Source: Zingiber officinale
Taxonomy: Eukaryota; Streptophyta; Magnoliopsida; Zingiberales; Zingiberaceae
Length of the DNA: 64,000 nucleotides
Reading direction: 5' to 3'
Assembly (NCBI RefSeq): GCF_018446385.1
Contig: NC_056000.1
Coordinates: 74,906,688-74,970,687 of the forward strand
This document shows, in pieces, positions 41,401 through 55,300 of this stretch. The stretch's first letter is position 1. Each line of letters starts with the position of its first letter. The notes under the pieces were generated by a model that was not told where the DNA came from, searched no databases, and was given only the letters and a program-made list of their open reading frames with translations. The position numbers were made by a program, and so were the translations under genes.

Positions 41401-44400
41401 AAACAGTCTAATATCTAATAAATTACAAGAACTCAAATAATAGTTAGCACAAACAATGTCTCCCATGTCATTGTGCCAATAACATTTCATGTTGATGAAT
41501 GTCATTTCACCTCTTAGCACACTAATCAATATAACTTGAGATAATATTTTTTTTAAGTTTGTGTCAATACAAAAATAATATCAAAATCAGGCAATGCCAG
41601 ATGGAAAATGAAATTTAAATTAAGTATATAATTATCTTATCTTCTTTTTTTTCTTCATCCTTCCAAGCCTAATGTTTCATTGACACTATACATCAAAATA
41701 TCTGCATGATACTAAAATAATATCATTCCACTCAAAAACCAAAATATTCGCACCAATCAAGATTTTGAACCTCGGAAAATACTATTGTTCAATTAATAAA
41801 AGAAAAACTACTCACCACTATGTGATCACATGGTAACAACTAAGCTATACATTAATTCCCAGCTGCCAGTTAAAGCTTACTTTAACATGACTCAGCTAAA
41901 CAGAAACAAAAAGAAAAGACATGAAGAGAATCTTAATGCTGAAAACTGAAAAGTAGAGCTTTAGTTCACTTTACCTGTGTTTCTCCACGAGTGAACAATG
42001 CACTTCCATGTGCCCTAGGAAGTAATCCACATTGTGAGTTTATTGGGCGGATTTCTGTTGGTGTTCGACCGTCACTACGTCTTCCGTCCTGTGCTTGGAA
42101 GTGTATACAAACTTTAACAAAGCTAAAAAAAAAATGAGTTAAGAATGTGATAGTAGATGTTCGCCATTCTTGAGTTCTCGAATTTAAGGAATAGATGAAT
42201 TGATTAATTAACAGAGTAACGTTGAAGCAGATAATTTAAAGGACATAATGTAAAAAGACTACTGATGTTGAGTATACAAATTGTACGCTGAGATAGATCC
42301 AGTATTATAAAATATTACTTTAGAAGTAGTAACTGTCATGTACATTTAAAGCATGAAGTACGCTAGGAAAAAGGTTATAGGAAACAAAAACATAATCTAA
42401 ATTAAAAAATATCTTCAAAACAATTTATACGAGCACAATCAAATACAAGGACCATGAAGTGATTTTCTTGAGAATAATGCAACCAAAAGATGCTTCCCAT
42501 TATCTGATTAACCAAAAAAAGCCTGCAGCAAAGACTCAATTGTCCAAGTTTGAGTTATTTTTTCACACTATTGATTTTGTATTTTGCATTTAGGTTTTCA
42601 TAGAAAGAAATGTTATCCAATGCAATTTGTACTTATACTTTAATATTTGGTTGGTTACTTGTGCGTTGAAATCGAAATGAATCAGGATCAAATTGATTTG
42701 GATAGAGATTAAATTACAACTCAAATTTGGTTTATAGTTGGATTTGATTATTTAGGATCAGACCTAGTGATGGCACCATTGCAATTAATTATATCTAAGA
42801 TGATATCCTTTCTTTTCCATGTGATTGATTATGATTCAACTATATGTTTGATTGATTGGAATTTGCTGAAGTGTGTAATTGAGGGGTGGTGAGTGGCTCC
42901 TTATCCTCACTGTGATCAAATTAAGCTTTAGTACTTCTATTATCACACATAATAATATATGATAGTACTTTATCTCAATAAAGAGTATTAGCTAAACTCC
43001 CAAAAATCACATTGATATTCAATGTTCTCAAACTTAGCAGTAAGATTGTTATTATCACACAATAATAATTTTCCAATAGATCTTTCTGAGCCAACCAACG
43101 ATTCAACTCCAAAATAAAAATATCATGTCAAGGCGCAATCTACAACCCCTCTTTCTATCTCAAGGTTATATCAGCGATTAGGTTCGGTGGCCCATCGTGT
43201 GCTGCAAAAGTTTCTAACAGTTGTGTGTGTGCGTGCGCTTAAGATATTGTGTATGTAGTGGAGAAGACTTATGGCATATTATATGTCAAGGGACAGATCA
43301 ATCGATGTCAGAGAGAAAATGTGAGGGAGTTGGTTTATTGTGATTTTGACCCAAGAGAAATGTAATGTATTTGATGTGGGTAGTTGATTGAGCTACAAAG
43401 TATGCCGATTAGGTCGCATTTTATGTTGGGGTTAAGATTTTGCAATTGTTTGGTATTCCATCTTGTGGAATTGTGTCTGGATCTATAGGACCTATTTGCC
43501 TTCTACAAATGTGGATTTTTGTTCTTATTGGAATTCACATTTTTGGATCTTGTACTTCGTCATGTGAAAGCATAAACAGATTCAACATGTATGTAAACTG
43601 CATCGGTATAATGAAAACAATACCTCCACAATCCGCTTCCTGAGAAAATTGGATGAAACTTCTTTAAAGACCAGCTTCACATCAACTTCAGAGAATAACT
43701 ATATTATGACAAGATAGACTATGTTAAAGATGTAGAAGTATAAGAAAGGGGCATATAAAACAAAATTATTTACATATAAGCAATGCAAGGATTTGTGTAG
43801 ATCAATAGAAGCTAAATGCACACTCTTGCAAAGCAATGTTGACAGTGTTGGCACACTGTCAATTCTTTTCTCAGTTAAAACTGAACATAAAGGTGAGGCA
43901 AAATACAAGAGAAAATGACTTCTGAAATAGAAGGATATCAGCCTAATCCATAACTACATTGCTTAGACAAAACAGTTTCTTTCACCATGTCTACTGAAGA
44001 TAATAAGAGCAAGCAAATTTCCCAATGTCAAATCCAGCTAATGCATGTACTTTTTACCTGTTAGCACTTGACAAGATGTTCACCTACAAGAATTCCAATG
44101 ATAAGAAAGAGGACAAAATAGGATGACTGTTGTTCTCCATTCGCACAAGAAGAAAAAAAAAGAATAAAAAGAAGGAACCAAATGTCAGTCCCAAATGTCA
44201 GCCCATATATTAACCAAGTTAAGAAAGCAAAATTGTCATATCAAAGACAATATGTATATTCCAAATCTAATTAGACATGACTCAAACTTGATAATTAACT
44301 AAGCAATCTAATGAAGAAATCAAGGCACTCAACTGACCACCAGCTAGTAGGTTACAGATCAACATACGTGCAACAAATACTTTAAAAAACAATTGCAGGT

Positions 44401-46632
44401 GGACTTTGTTTGGTATCTACAATATCTATTCTAAGAGTACCTAATATATATAATACAATGTCATCTAGTATAAGGTCATGGATTAATGTGCTTGAAACAA
44501 ATATTTCAAAAATACAGTTCCAAGTGCTCTTTGTTTGGTATATACATTATTTATTCTAGGAGAATCTAGCACCTATATTCAAATACAGCCAGTGAAGACG
44601 GATGCAAATTCCTAGTTTATAGTAAAACTTGAGTTGTGGAAAGCAAAATGCAGGAAACTAAAGGTATAGATAAGTAGAACAAAAATTGAATAAAAGAAAT
44701 GCAATTTCAATTAAAATAAAAAAATTGATGGAATAATTAAGAGGGATGTTCATGAAATCCTTGTAATTAAAAGCACTCAATATCTTGCATCTTCTAGCAT
44801 TCATGTGAAAGGAATAGATGATGAAAGAATAGAGGGTTGAAATGCAGAGAAGCTTCTCGTGTCATCGTCACATTCCCTTCAAGATAACAGAAATTTTTAT
44901 AAGGTATCGTTTTGTTCTGGTTTCTAACCAAACAATACAGTTTTGGTAGTATGTCATGCCAACACTCACACGCTGCATATGCTTAGGTAAATTCAAATGA
45001 GTTTTATTTCTAAATCCTCTTACACTTGACTTATTTACCTCCAAATATAATCCTGTTGCAAATAAAAAATGAATTGAATTAAAATTTTAAAATAATAAAT
45101 TAACAAGATAACAATTGTAGTTATAATATGCAAGGTTCAAAATTTCGAACAATGCCGAAGTTTCAATCTGAGTGAAACAATACTGTTTCGATATCGTGTA
45201 AATGTTCTGATTCATAACGTCGGTGATAGATTGAAAATCAAAAGAAGAGGGAAATGAAATAAAGAAAGGAGACATTATTTGTGCTAAGTGCTCGAATTTT
45301 GACAATTTACCGAAACAAGACGTTTAATGGTTTGCCTGCCGAAGTTTCAATCTGAGTGGAACAATAGTGTTTCAATATCGTGTAAATGTTCTGATTCATA
45401 ACGTCGGTGATAGATTGAAAATCAAAAGAAGAGGGAAATGAAATAAAGAAAGGAGACATTATTTGTGCTAAGTGCTCGAATTTTGACAATTTACCGAAAC
45501 AAGACGTTTAATGGTTTGCCTGGCACAAAAAATATTTAAAATGGCATCATCAATAGCCTATAGTTAAAAGTTAAATCTATTTGAGAAGAAAGTGCAAGGG
45601 TAGAGTCAATCTTATAAAAACAATAATTTTAATTAATTTAAATATTTTTTAAAAATTATAGATTTTCATTAAGCGCGATTGAGGGATAAGAGTCATATGG
45701 CCATCCTCAAATAATTGGCACGGCTTAACAACTATACACATTAGTAAAAAGAGCTTGATTGGAGGATAATTTAATAGGCACATCTACCAAAGACTTCTCA
45801 GGTCTCTGATGTTGATGAAGAAACCAAAGGTCAAATCACAGTCCTTCAAAGAGAAGCTATACAGTAATCAATCAAAATAGAAAAACTAGAAATAAAGCAA
45901 TATGTTATACACCTGCAAACAATTACCATTTAAAGTCAAGGGAAACTCACCAAGGGCATAGGTCTACGCAAGACAGGCTTTATATGGACATCACCTTCAT
46001 CAACTTCACCATCAGCAACTATAAGATCATCTTCCTCTTCGTCCACGTAAATATTATCAGAGTCTTCAGCTGCTCCTAAGGTATCCTCTTTGAAAATGTA
46101 GCCTTCTTCTGTAAGTACCTTTAATACATTTTCTTCTATAGCAGAAAGAGCCCTTCTTCTTGGTATTTTGTGTTTTATTTGCAGTGCTTTTATCAAATCA
46201 TCCCCAGCAATGTCCTGAATACAAAAAATACTTATTTACAAACAAAAAGAAAGAAGGTTAGCATTGCAATGCAAATTCATCTGTGGCCTGTGGGACTAAA
46301 TCCTAGTTTAACCAAAAGACAAGAAAAATTTGTTAATATGCAAGTATATTTAGTCATAAATGTACAAGCACATATCTGTGTAAATATAGATAAAGAAAAT
46401 GCTTAATATCGCATTATTATGTTTATTCACCAACTAGTTCCACATTCACACTTTGTCAAATCATCCATTTCCACAAGTCAATATTGAATAGTTTTCTACC
46501 CTTTGCTTTTCCAATTAACTGATAATTGATAGGTACTTAGCAAACATCATAGTCATATCTTGAGTTTAGCTGGAATGATTTAAATGGCCTCCAATCTATC
46601 ACCGACACCATGCATGTAAAATACCGTAACAC

Positions 46633-46670
<38 letters not shown>

Positions 46671-49298
46671 GGTTTAATGGACGAATAACTTTAACGAAAT
46701 TTTTAGAAATTTTTAGGAATTTTCTGGGAATTTTTTGAAGCTTGTATGACGTATTTTACGGGGATGAGTTTATTGGGCTTGGAGGAAGCCTATTTGGAGT
46801 ACCCACTTAAGTGGGAGTTGATTAAGGAATAAACTTAAGGTTTAATTAATTAAACCCTAAGTATAAATGTGAACTACTGTGCCCTAATCTCCGCCGAAAC
46901 CTTTTCTTCCGATCTCCTCCTCCCCTCTCCTCTTCACACTGCCACCGCCGCATACTCCCGATTCCTCTCTTCACCGTGCCCTAGCCACTTCTCTTCCTCT
47001 TCTCCTGAATCCCTCTCCTTTTCCTCTTCACCGCCGACCCTCCTCTCCCATCTCCCGATCTCGCTGCACCGCCCGATCGTGGGTCGTCGCCGCCCGATCC
47101 GTCGACGCCTTCCCTCTCATGAGCATCCATCATAATTCCGACGTTAGATGGCACGCACAGCCTGAGCCTTATTCCGATCCACTGTCGCTCTCTCCCTCTC
47201 GTCTCCGATTGTCAAAGCTGGTCGCCATCTTCCCATTCCTGGCTGTGGACACCAAGCACTCGTCGTGAGCCAAGCATCCGACCCTAACGTGGTTGCCGCG
47301 TCGGCTCAGATCCACCGTCTCCGTGCCCTAGCTCCCGATCCACTCACGGTGTCGAGCCTAACCAGGCAGCGTCGTCATTCTCCTCTGCCCGGTTCACCAC
47401 CACAGCAATATTTGGGTTTCCGTTAGAGAGGAAGCTACAGATCTAGATTGAGGTAAGACATGTTGGTCTCATACTAGTAGCGATCCGAATTCCATCGTTG
47501 TATTGGGAGGTTTCGATTGTTACTTGCAACCATCTTCACACGTCGATCCTTGATAAGGCTCCTTGCTAACTAACCACAGTTGGTCAGAAGGTCTGCCGAC
47601 AGTCCAGGAAACAGAACAAAGACCATGGTCACCATTGCGGCAGTAGACTCTGATTATCGCTGATTATCTCCAGTTATGAGCCACCAGCAAACCTCATTGG
47701 ATTGTGGTGAGTATGAAGGATTGAGATTTGAGTCAATTCAGTTTTGAATTGTTAGTTAATGGAAATGGTTTGAGTTAAGCCTAATTGGAGTAATGAATTT
47801 GGTTAATTAATAGATTTGGTGGTTAGTAACTGATCATGATGTAAATGCGTATGATAGATCCAATTAGGGTTAGCTAATTGGTTTATGTATAACCTAGCTA
47901 AATTGTATATACTGATGCAGGACTTTAATTTGAGACAAGGGTCTCGACGTGGAATTGTTAGCACAATCGACAAATAAAGGCAGGTACCTTTGACTTATCT
48001 CTTTTGATATTGTCATTCTGATATGCGTAATAGGTTATAGCTAGTAATAATGGTTATGTTTATATTTGCTTGGTATGTCACTACTTGATACTCGTAGTAT
48101 GCCCATATTGTTATCTGTTATGCATTTATGTTTATGCCTCTTGATTCTTGCCATGTGTATTTATGTTCATAGAAGTAGTGACATACAATGCATTACCAGA
48201 TATAGGCCTAGCTACTAGATATACTTGGCATGTGTACCTAGATTTATTATCTGGCATATGTACCTAATTTTATTATCTGGCATGTATACCTAGATCCTTG
48301 TTATGGACTCAGTTTTCCTTTTGGTACATATTATATGGAGGTTGATATTTTCAGGAGTTACATGCTTTAATGTCATGCATCATTTTGCATGATTGCATGC
48401 TGAGCGATTGTCGGCTCCTTTATAGTTGAGCACATCGCTAGTTACATGATCTGCACACACAACCACTCATGGGTTAGTGGTACATCAGGCAGTGTGTGCA
48501 GTTTGCTCTGTCAAGGCTCCGTTGGTCCGCTCATGGGTAGTGTGACTGCAGCATGGTAGCGGGCAAAGATCCCTCCTCTTGACTATGACACAGGGAGATG
48601 AGAACTTAGGCTCCCCCACTATGTTTGGGGTACGAGGATAGGTGTACTCCGATAACATCCTATCCACTCGGTCACTCAGGAGTAGTGATAGCAGAGTGCA
48701 CAGTTGTCATAGCCCTACCCACTCAACCTCACCATCGCGTGTGAGGTGGTTGACTGGCGTTAGGGGTGACCATGTCATTTGCATCATATGCATGGATTGC
48801 ATTTATTGCTTGTGATTGCTACATTTTGGATGTTGCATTTTGGTGGTTACATATAATTGACATGCATACAGGAGACGAGGTATTTGGTCTGACGACCCTT
48901 GTATCCGGATAGGAGGTCCTGGTGAATACAGCTTCTTCTGTTGTTCAGTTTTGCATTTCCTGTTATTATTCAGAAGACTGTACTGCATGATTATTGCTGA
49001 TAACTATATCTTACTATGCATGTCTGCTCGATACCCACTAAATTCTTGAACTCACTCCGTTGATTATTTCCTATTTCAGGTTGAAGCCGTCAAGAGGTTC
49101 CAGTTGCTAGTCCCCACTCTGTGTCGATATGGTTTTCTATTTCCGAACTTTGGTTCCTTGTTATGTGAACTAGACTTGTGATGTGAAGTTCTTGCACTCG
49201 TGTATTCTATATCGAGATTTTGGTATGCTGGCCATGTTTTCCGCTGCAATGGTTTTCCATTGTGGGTTGTGTTTTCCTCACTGTAGTGAAACAGGTTT

Positions 49299-49339
<41 letters not shown>

Positions 49340-52300
49340 CTGCGTGGAATGTTTATTTAAATTATTATTTATGTTCCGACCGTGTTGCCCGCGGATTGAG
49401 AGACCCTGAGGGTTGTGTATTTATGGATTCAGATTGTCACCGATACAGGGGAGATGCTGTCGGATTTTTCTCTAGCAGGGACTCCTGGGGTGTGACAATG
49501 CATTAGAGCATCAGCATGATACTAGAATAATATCTTTCTAGTCAAAGACTTAGACTACAACACAGCTCGAGATTTTGAACCTTTATGTCAAGTGGTATCG
49601 AGTTTTGGTGATTTACTAAAATGACATATTTTGGCAGGTACAAGATTTCAAACCATGAGTGATAGATTTGCTAACAAAGCCCTAAGGGTGCGTTTGGTTC
49701 GGGGTTATTCTTGATAACCTTGGTTATCCATCCAAGGTTATCAACAAAAACCTTGTTTGGTTTAGGTATTCGATGATTCCCAAGTAATGTTCTATGCCCG
49801 ACACGTCAGCAAAAGGGTCATGCAGCCCGGAATCGGAAAACCTCAGAAAACTAAGGTTTTTGTTGATTCCGGGGTTAACGAATTTTTTTTACCAAAAATA
49901 CCCTCCGATAAGAAAAAACATGAAAAAAAGAGAAAAAATGTAAAAAAATATTAAAAAATGTAAAAAAATGTTTTAAAAAATTTAAAAATTTATTTTAAAA
50001 AAAAATAAATAATTTTAAAAAAATAAAAAAATTAAAAATAAAAAATAAAAAATAAAAAATAAAAATTTTAAAAATAAAAAATAAAAATTTTAAAAATGTT
50101 AAAAAATTTTTAAAAATTTTAAAAAAGATTAAAAAAAATTTATAAAAATTTAAAAATTTAACATTTTTAAAAAATTAAAAAAAGTTTAAAAAATAAAAAA
50201 AAATTAAAATTTTAAAAATAAAAAAAAAATTAAAAATAAAATAAATAAATAAAATTTAAAATGTAAAAAAATTAAAAAATATAAATATAAATAATATAAA
50301 AATATAAAAACATTAAAAAATAAAAAAACACATAAAAAAGTAAAAAAAAATATACAAGGAAAAAGAAAAGTAAAAAAAATAAAAAAAATAAAAAATAATA
50401 ATAATAATAATAATATTATGTATAGTTGATTTTATAACTGAGGGTAATACGGTAAAATATTAAACTAGGGTATTCATTAAAACCTTCAACCAAACAAGTT
50501 TTTATTGCATTACCTAAGTTGAACCAAACAACATTTGGTTATGTTTTATTCCCTATAACCTTGGTTATGTGATTACCTGGTAATCACATAACCAAGGTTA
50601 TACATGATGACTTGAACCAAACGCACCCTAAGAGATACTAAGACTTAGTCTATTTATTACAAGAAGATAGGTATTCATAATAATTTTTTGCCAACTTGAG
50701 AGGGAGTGCTAGAGACCTAAAGGTAAATACCAAAGGCCGCCTAATTGTAAATATTCTCACTTAGAGGATTAAAGCTAAAGGTAAATACCAAAGGCCGCCT
50801 AATTGTAAATATTCTCACTTAGAGGATTAAAGCTAACATTATAGTGATGAATAATGCCTACAAGTAGAGGGGCCTATAGAGGGGAAGATTCAATAATTTT
50901 CTCATTAATTCATGAGTTATAAGTTATATTCAATTGTTAAAAAATTTATAATTTTAACAATATAATTTACTTATAAAAAAGTGCCGATAATAACATACAT
51001 ATTTATGGATAACTTATAAGTAATATCAATATATATTACATTAGAAATATACTTTATAAGTTTATATATTATACTTAAGTTATAAGTTAAACATTTGTAT
51101 CAATTATTATAAATTAATACAAACACCACAAAAGTATATGTTGAAGCTATCTTATAACAAAGCCAATCACCCACCACATGTGGTGGTACTCATCTGCCAT
51201 GCATGCCCACTTACAAGCTAAAAATCCTAGAATTGAAGGAAGCTTAGATCTCCATCTACCTGATCCTCATCTAATGATCTTGTCCATTCTCATTCAATGA
51301 TCTTTGTCTGGAAGTAAGAGTGACTTTTCATCTCAATTGATACAAAAATACACAAGGTCCGTACTGCATTATACTATCAGGCTGCGTTTGGTAGGGGTGA
51401 TAGGATTAGGATTATATTTTCAAAAAGTTACTAATATGCCGTTTGGTAGGATTTATTAGGGGTGGGATTAGGGTTGATTAAGAGTGGGATTCACAATCCC
51501 TAGATTTGAGGAGTGATTAATAATCCTATCCCCAATCCTATCCTACTAACTCAATACTAATCCTATCATCCCTACCAAACGGAGCCTCATAGTTTTGGCA
51601 GACACAAGAAACACAGTAGCAAGCTACCAATGCAAGTGTAAACCTATATTGATATTCACTCAAAAAAAGTAAATTTCACCGCAAACTTTCAATCATGCTC
51701 TAGGAAAGTTGTCTCAATGAATCAATGGAAAGTAAGGTAGGAGAGAGTTCATACTTCAACATGCCTATAAAGATCATTTGGAGGTAACTTGATAGCTTCA
51801 ATCATTTTCTGCTTTCCACACCTTTTTACCAAGGCCTCTGCTCCATGGCATATCTCTCTTATTGCAACCTAGTGTGGAAGGATCATGTTAGGAAATACTT
51901 TAATCATAAAAATTTGAAAAACATTACTAAAGAATTCTGTACAGAATTCTGGTAAAGAAAGCACTTTAATCATTTCAAAAGAAAAAAAAATTACAATAAT
52001 CAATGCATTACTTAACAATAAAATCAGTAAAACGATGGCAACCACAGATACAAAACTAGTCAGCGTATAAAAATGGAGATGTGAAAAAGTTTTCCTCGGA
52101 AGATATAATGAAGATGGATAATCAAGTAAAACAAGTATTGCACATATCTATCTGTATAATAATTAATTAGTAGAAGAAAATTTATGAAACAAATAATGTA
52201 GACGATAAAACTTATGTTCAAATACACATAGGAAGAGACCCATAGATAACTTCACAATGTTATTGAAAATAATAGAACCTGTTCCTTCAAGCATCAATAT

Positions 52301-55300
52301 CTAGCAATGAATTCTTAGACTACCAAAAACAAAACAAAAAAAATTATCAACCCATTTAATTCAGCAAGAATACCAATTAACTGATGTATCGTAAATCTTA
52401 CCTAGTAGCTTAAGCTTTAGGTGAATGGTTACCAATCAAATCATATCATCAACCCATTTCTACCCAACCATTTGGGTTAACAACATGAATATCATTCCTC
52501 CATAAAAGTATATCAATAGTAATACTTGGCTCCATATGCAACAGGAGATGTCCTCTTTTAGACGAGCTCTAAGAGTGTTTGGGAGATGTTACTGTAGGAA
52601 TAGGATATTAACGAAGGCTCGGTCCTTAGCGTTGTCTTCGTTAATACACTATGTATGGAGAACTAGAAATAAATGTATCTTTGAGAGTGAGCAATTAAGT
52701 GTTGAGAGGATATTCAGGATTATGGTCATTAGGAGTGTACTCTGATTTGATGTTGTGTCAATCATAAGTAGCCACTATAGACTCTTGAACTATGATATGA
52801 AATTTTTTCTTATCAAAAAAATATCAATAGATAATGTTCATATTTCTTAAATAACTTTTGGTCTCCCTCTTCAACAAAGATACCTTTATAAACTATTTAA
52901 ATCTAATTATTGAATTTATTAGCCGACTTCTTTGTTATAGAATTTACAACAAAGGTACCGCTATAACAAAGATACCATCCTAATCTATTTTTAGCATTTT
53001 ATTGTCGATTGAACCTATGCTTTATTGCTACTAATAGTATTTTTATTTTGGTTCTTCTTTTGTAACTTCACAAGTTCATTTTAGCATCAACAACTATGCT
53101 AAACAAACATTTGTATGTGTTATTTCCTGATTTCTCAACAATCCATATGATGAATCATTCCATAGTCTTATGAAATGTTTTTTAGCCTAAGAGGCACACT
53201 ATGATCCAACAAAACTTCAAAAGCTCCTGCTAACCTCAAGGACAAAGAACATAAGTGCATGAATTGATGATTAAATGATGAAGGAACAGTTGGCATAAAC
53301 CAAAAATGAGCACAAGAGAAGGATCAAGCCAAGACACAACCAAATTAGCCTGTTAATCCATGCAGTCGTCAGTAATCAATATTAAACAATCAAGTCTCTT
53401 GAAGTTGAGACTGAATTTAGTTAGTTGAGATAGATTCTGGTTTCTACTATTATTCAATGATCACATCTATCAAAAATACCCACATGCATCGTTGATGCTC
53501 AAAGGATATATCAGGGCCACAAGTCACAGTTCATGAGGAGATAGATTGTGATACTCATTTATATTTTCTGAGGACTCCACTGAACAACTTCGTTTGTTCA
53601 TAACGCCCTCTCTTAATGACTACATTTGGTACTTAGGCAAATACTTTGAGACATCAAAAATTTCTTACCACCCTCATTTCTACTCAGGTAGCATTTAACC
53701 TGCTTTACATAGCTAACCCCAGGTTAAAAATAACAGCAAACATACCAGAAAATGAATGGAGTTGTTGGTTTCAAACACCAACAACTAAGCTATCACAATT
53801 CAACGAGGACATAATATATAAGAATTTTCTTTTCACACGTGTCTGCATCATATAATTTAACCAATAAAGAAAAGCCAAAAATGTTAAATTGCAGCCACAT
53901 CTCTGAATTGATGAGAAGTACTAGCCTAGTTCCTACATCCTCAAACAACCTCCACAGTTACATATATAATGAAATTGACACTTCAATAAAAATAATAAAA
54001 AAACATAAAAAGAAACTTAGTAACAATACCTGCCCAACTTCTAATGCCTCAAGCAATTTCTCCTCAGTGAGGAAGTTACAGTAGCCCTGCATAAAAGAAT
54101 ATTACATTTAGATGCTTACTTAGATTATTATTAACCCTAGTCCACCCTAAAGCTAACAAACTATTGACTTATTCACTTTGTTCAACTAGGCGAGCATAGT
54201 TATGCTTAAGAGAAAGTATGGAATCATATGCAACACATAATGACGGTATAGAAGTAGTGTAGTATCACTAAAGCAAAGAATTTTCCCCAAAATAAATGAT
54301 AAAAAAAGATGCTAACTCGTTCATCATCCACATTGTCATCATAGCTTCCTTATCCTCCTTGGTATAAAGAGCACTAGTAGACTCTCTCCATTAGTCCACC
54401 TCTAGTTTGTACCAAGAGACACCAATCATGGTGCAGGCATCAATACTTTTTATTGAAGTTGGTTGATTAAGATCAGTAGAATGTTAGAATATTGATCATT
54501 GAACTGCCAATATGAAGCCATCAAATAATTCTGCTAGAAAATCACCTTAAATCCTGTAATATAAAAGTTGTTTGAAAGATTCTTTCCCCCTTACCACAGA
54601 CTTGTAGTGACTCATCCTGGATACAAATACATGGAATTAATTTGCAAATCTTTTCTATTTATAGTTAATTTGCCATATTTTTTTTCTATCTCCCAGTTGC
54701 AGATTTTATCTTCAGTCCCACTAATTGAATGTAGCTAGTATAATGCGACAACAAGGCCTCCCATTCCTTCAAATCCTTTTTCATTTTGTACTACACTTGT
54801 CTCTCCTTATGTCTCCTCCTCCACAATGATTTCTATCCCTATTCTCCAATCCTGAGCACCTAAGGATTTTGCCATAGCCAAATAGACTGAATCTTGAGAA
54901 CTGCATCTTCTCAAGTAAGCTTCTCCATGTAATCTGATCCAGACTGTATTGTTCCTTCTCAGATCAGATCTTGCATTGCCCACTGTCAAGTGTGGTGTGT
55001 GGTATAATGGTTCTCTTTTGTTTCCCTCTCAAATTTTGTATTAGAGAATGTTTTCTATCTCAACGTTACAGATTTTATCTTCAATACCCCTAGGGGAATG
55101 CAGCCAGTATAATGAGACAAGAAGGTATCCCCTCCCTTTAAAATCCTTAATTTTTTTGGTGGTACACTTGTCTCTTCTTATGTATCCTCCTCCACAATGA
55201 TTTCTATCCCTACCCTTGAATTATGGGCACCTAGGAACTTTTTGCCACAGCCAATTAGACTTTGTGTGATCAGACTGCATCTTCTCAAGTGTCTTCTTCA

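Noticed and set aside
46869..47135. 88-codon Ser/Pro-rich frame in the gypsy solo LTR
   Set aside because: C-rich LTR leader; low-complexity product and no homologous domain visible.
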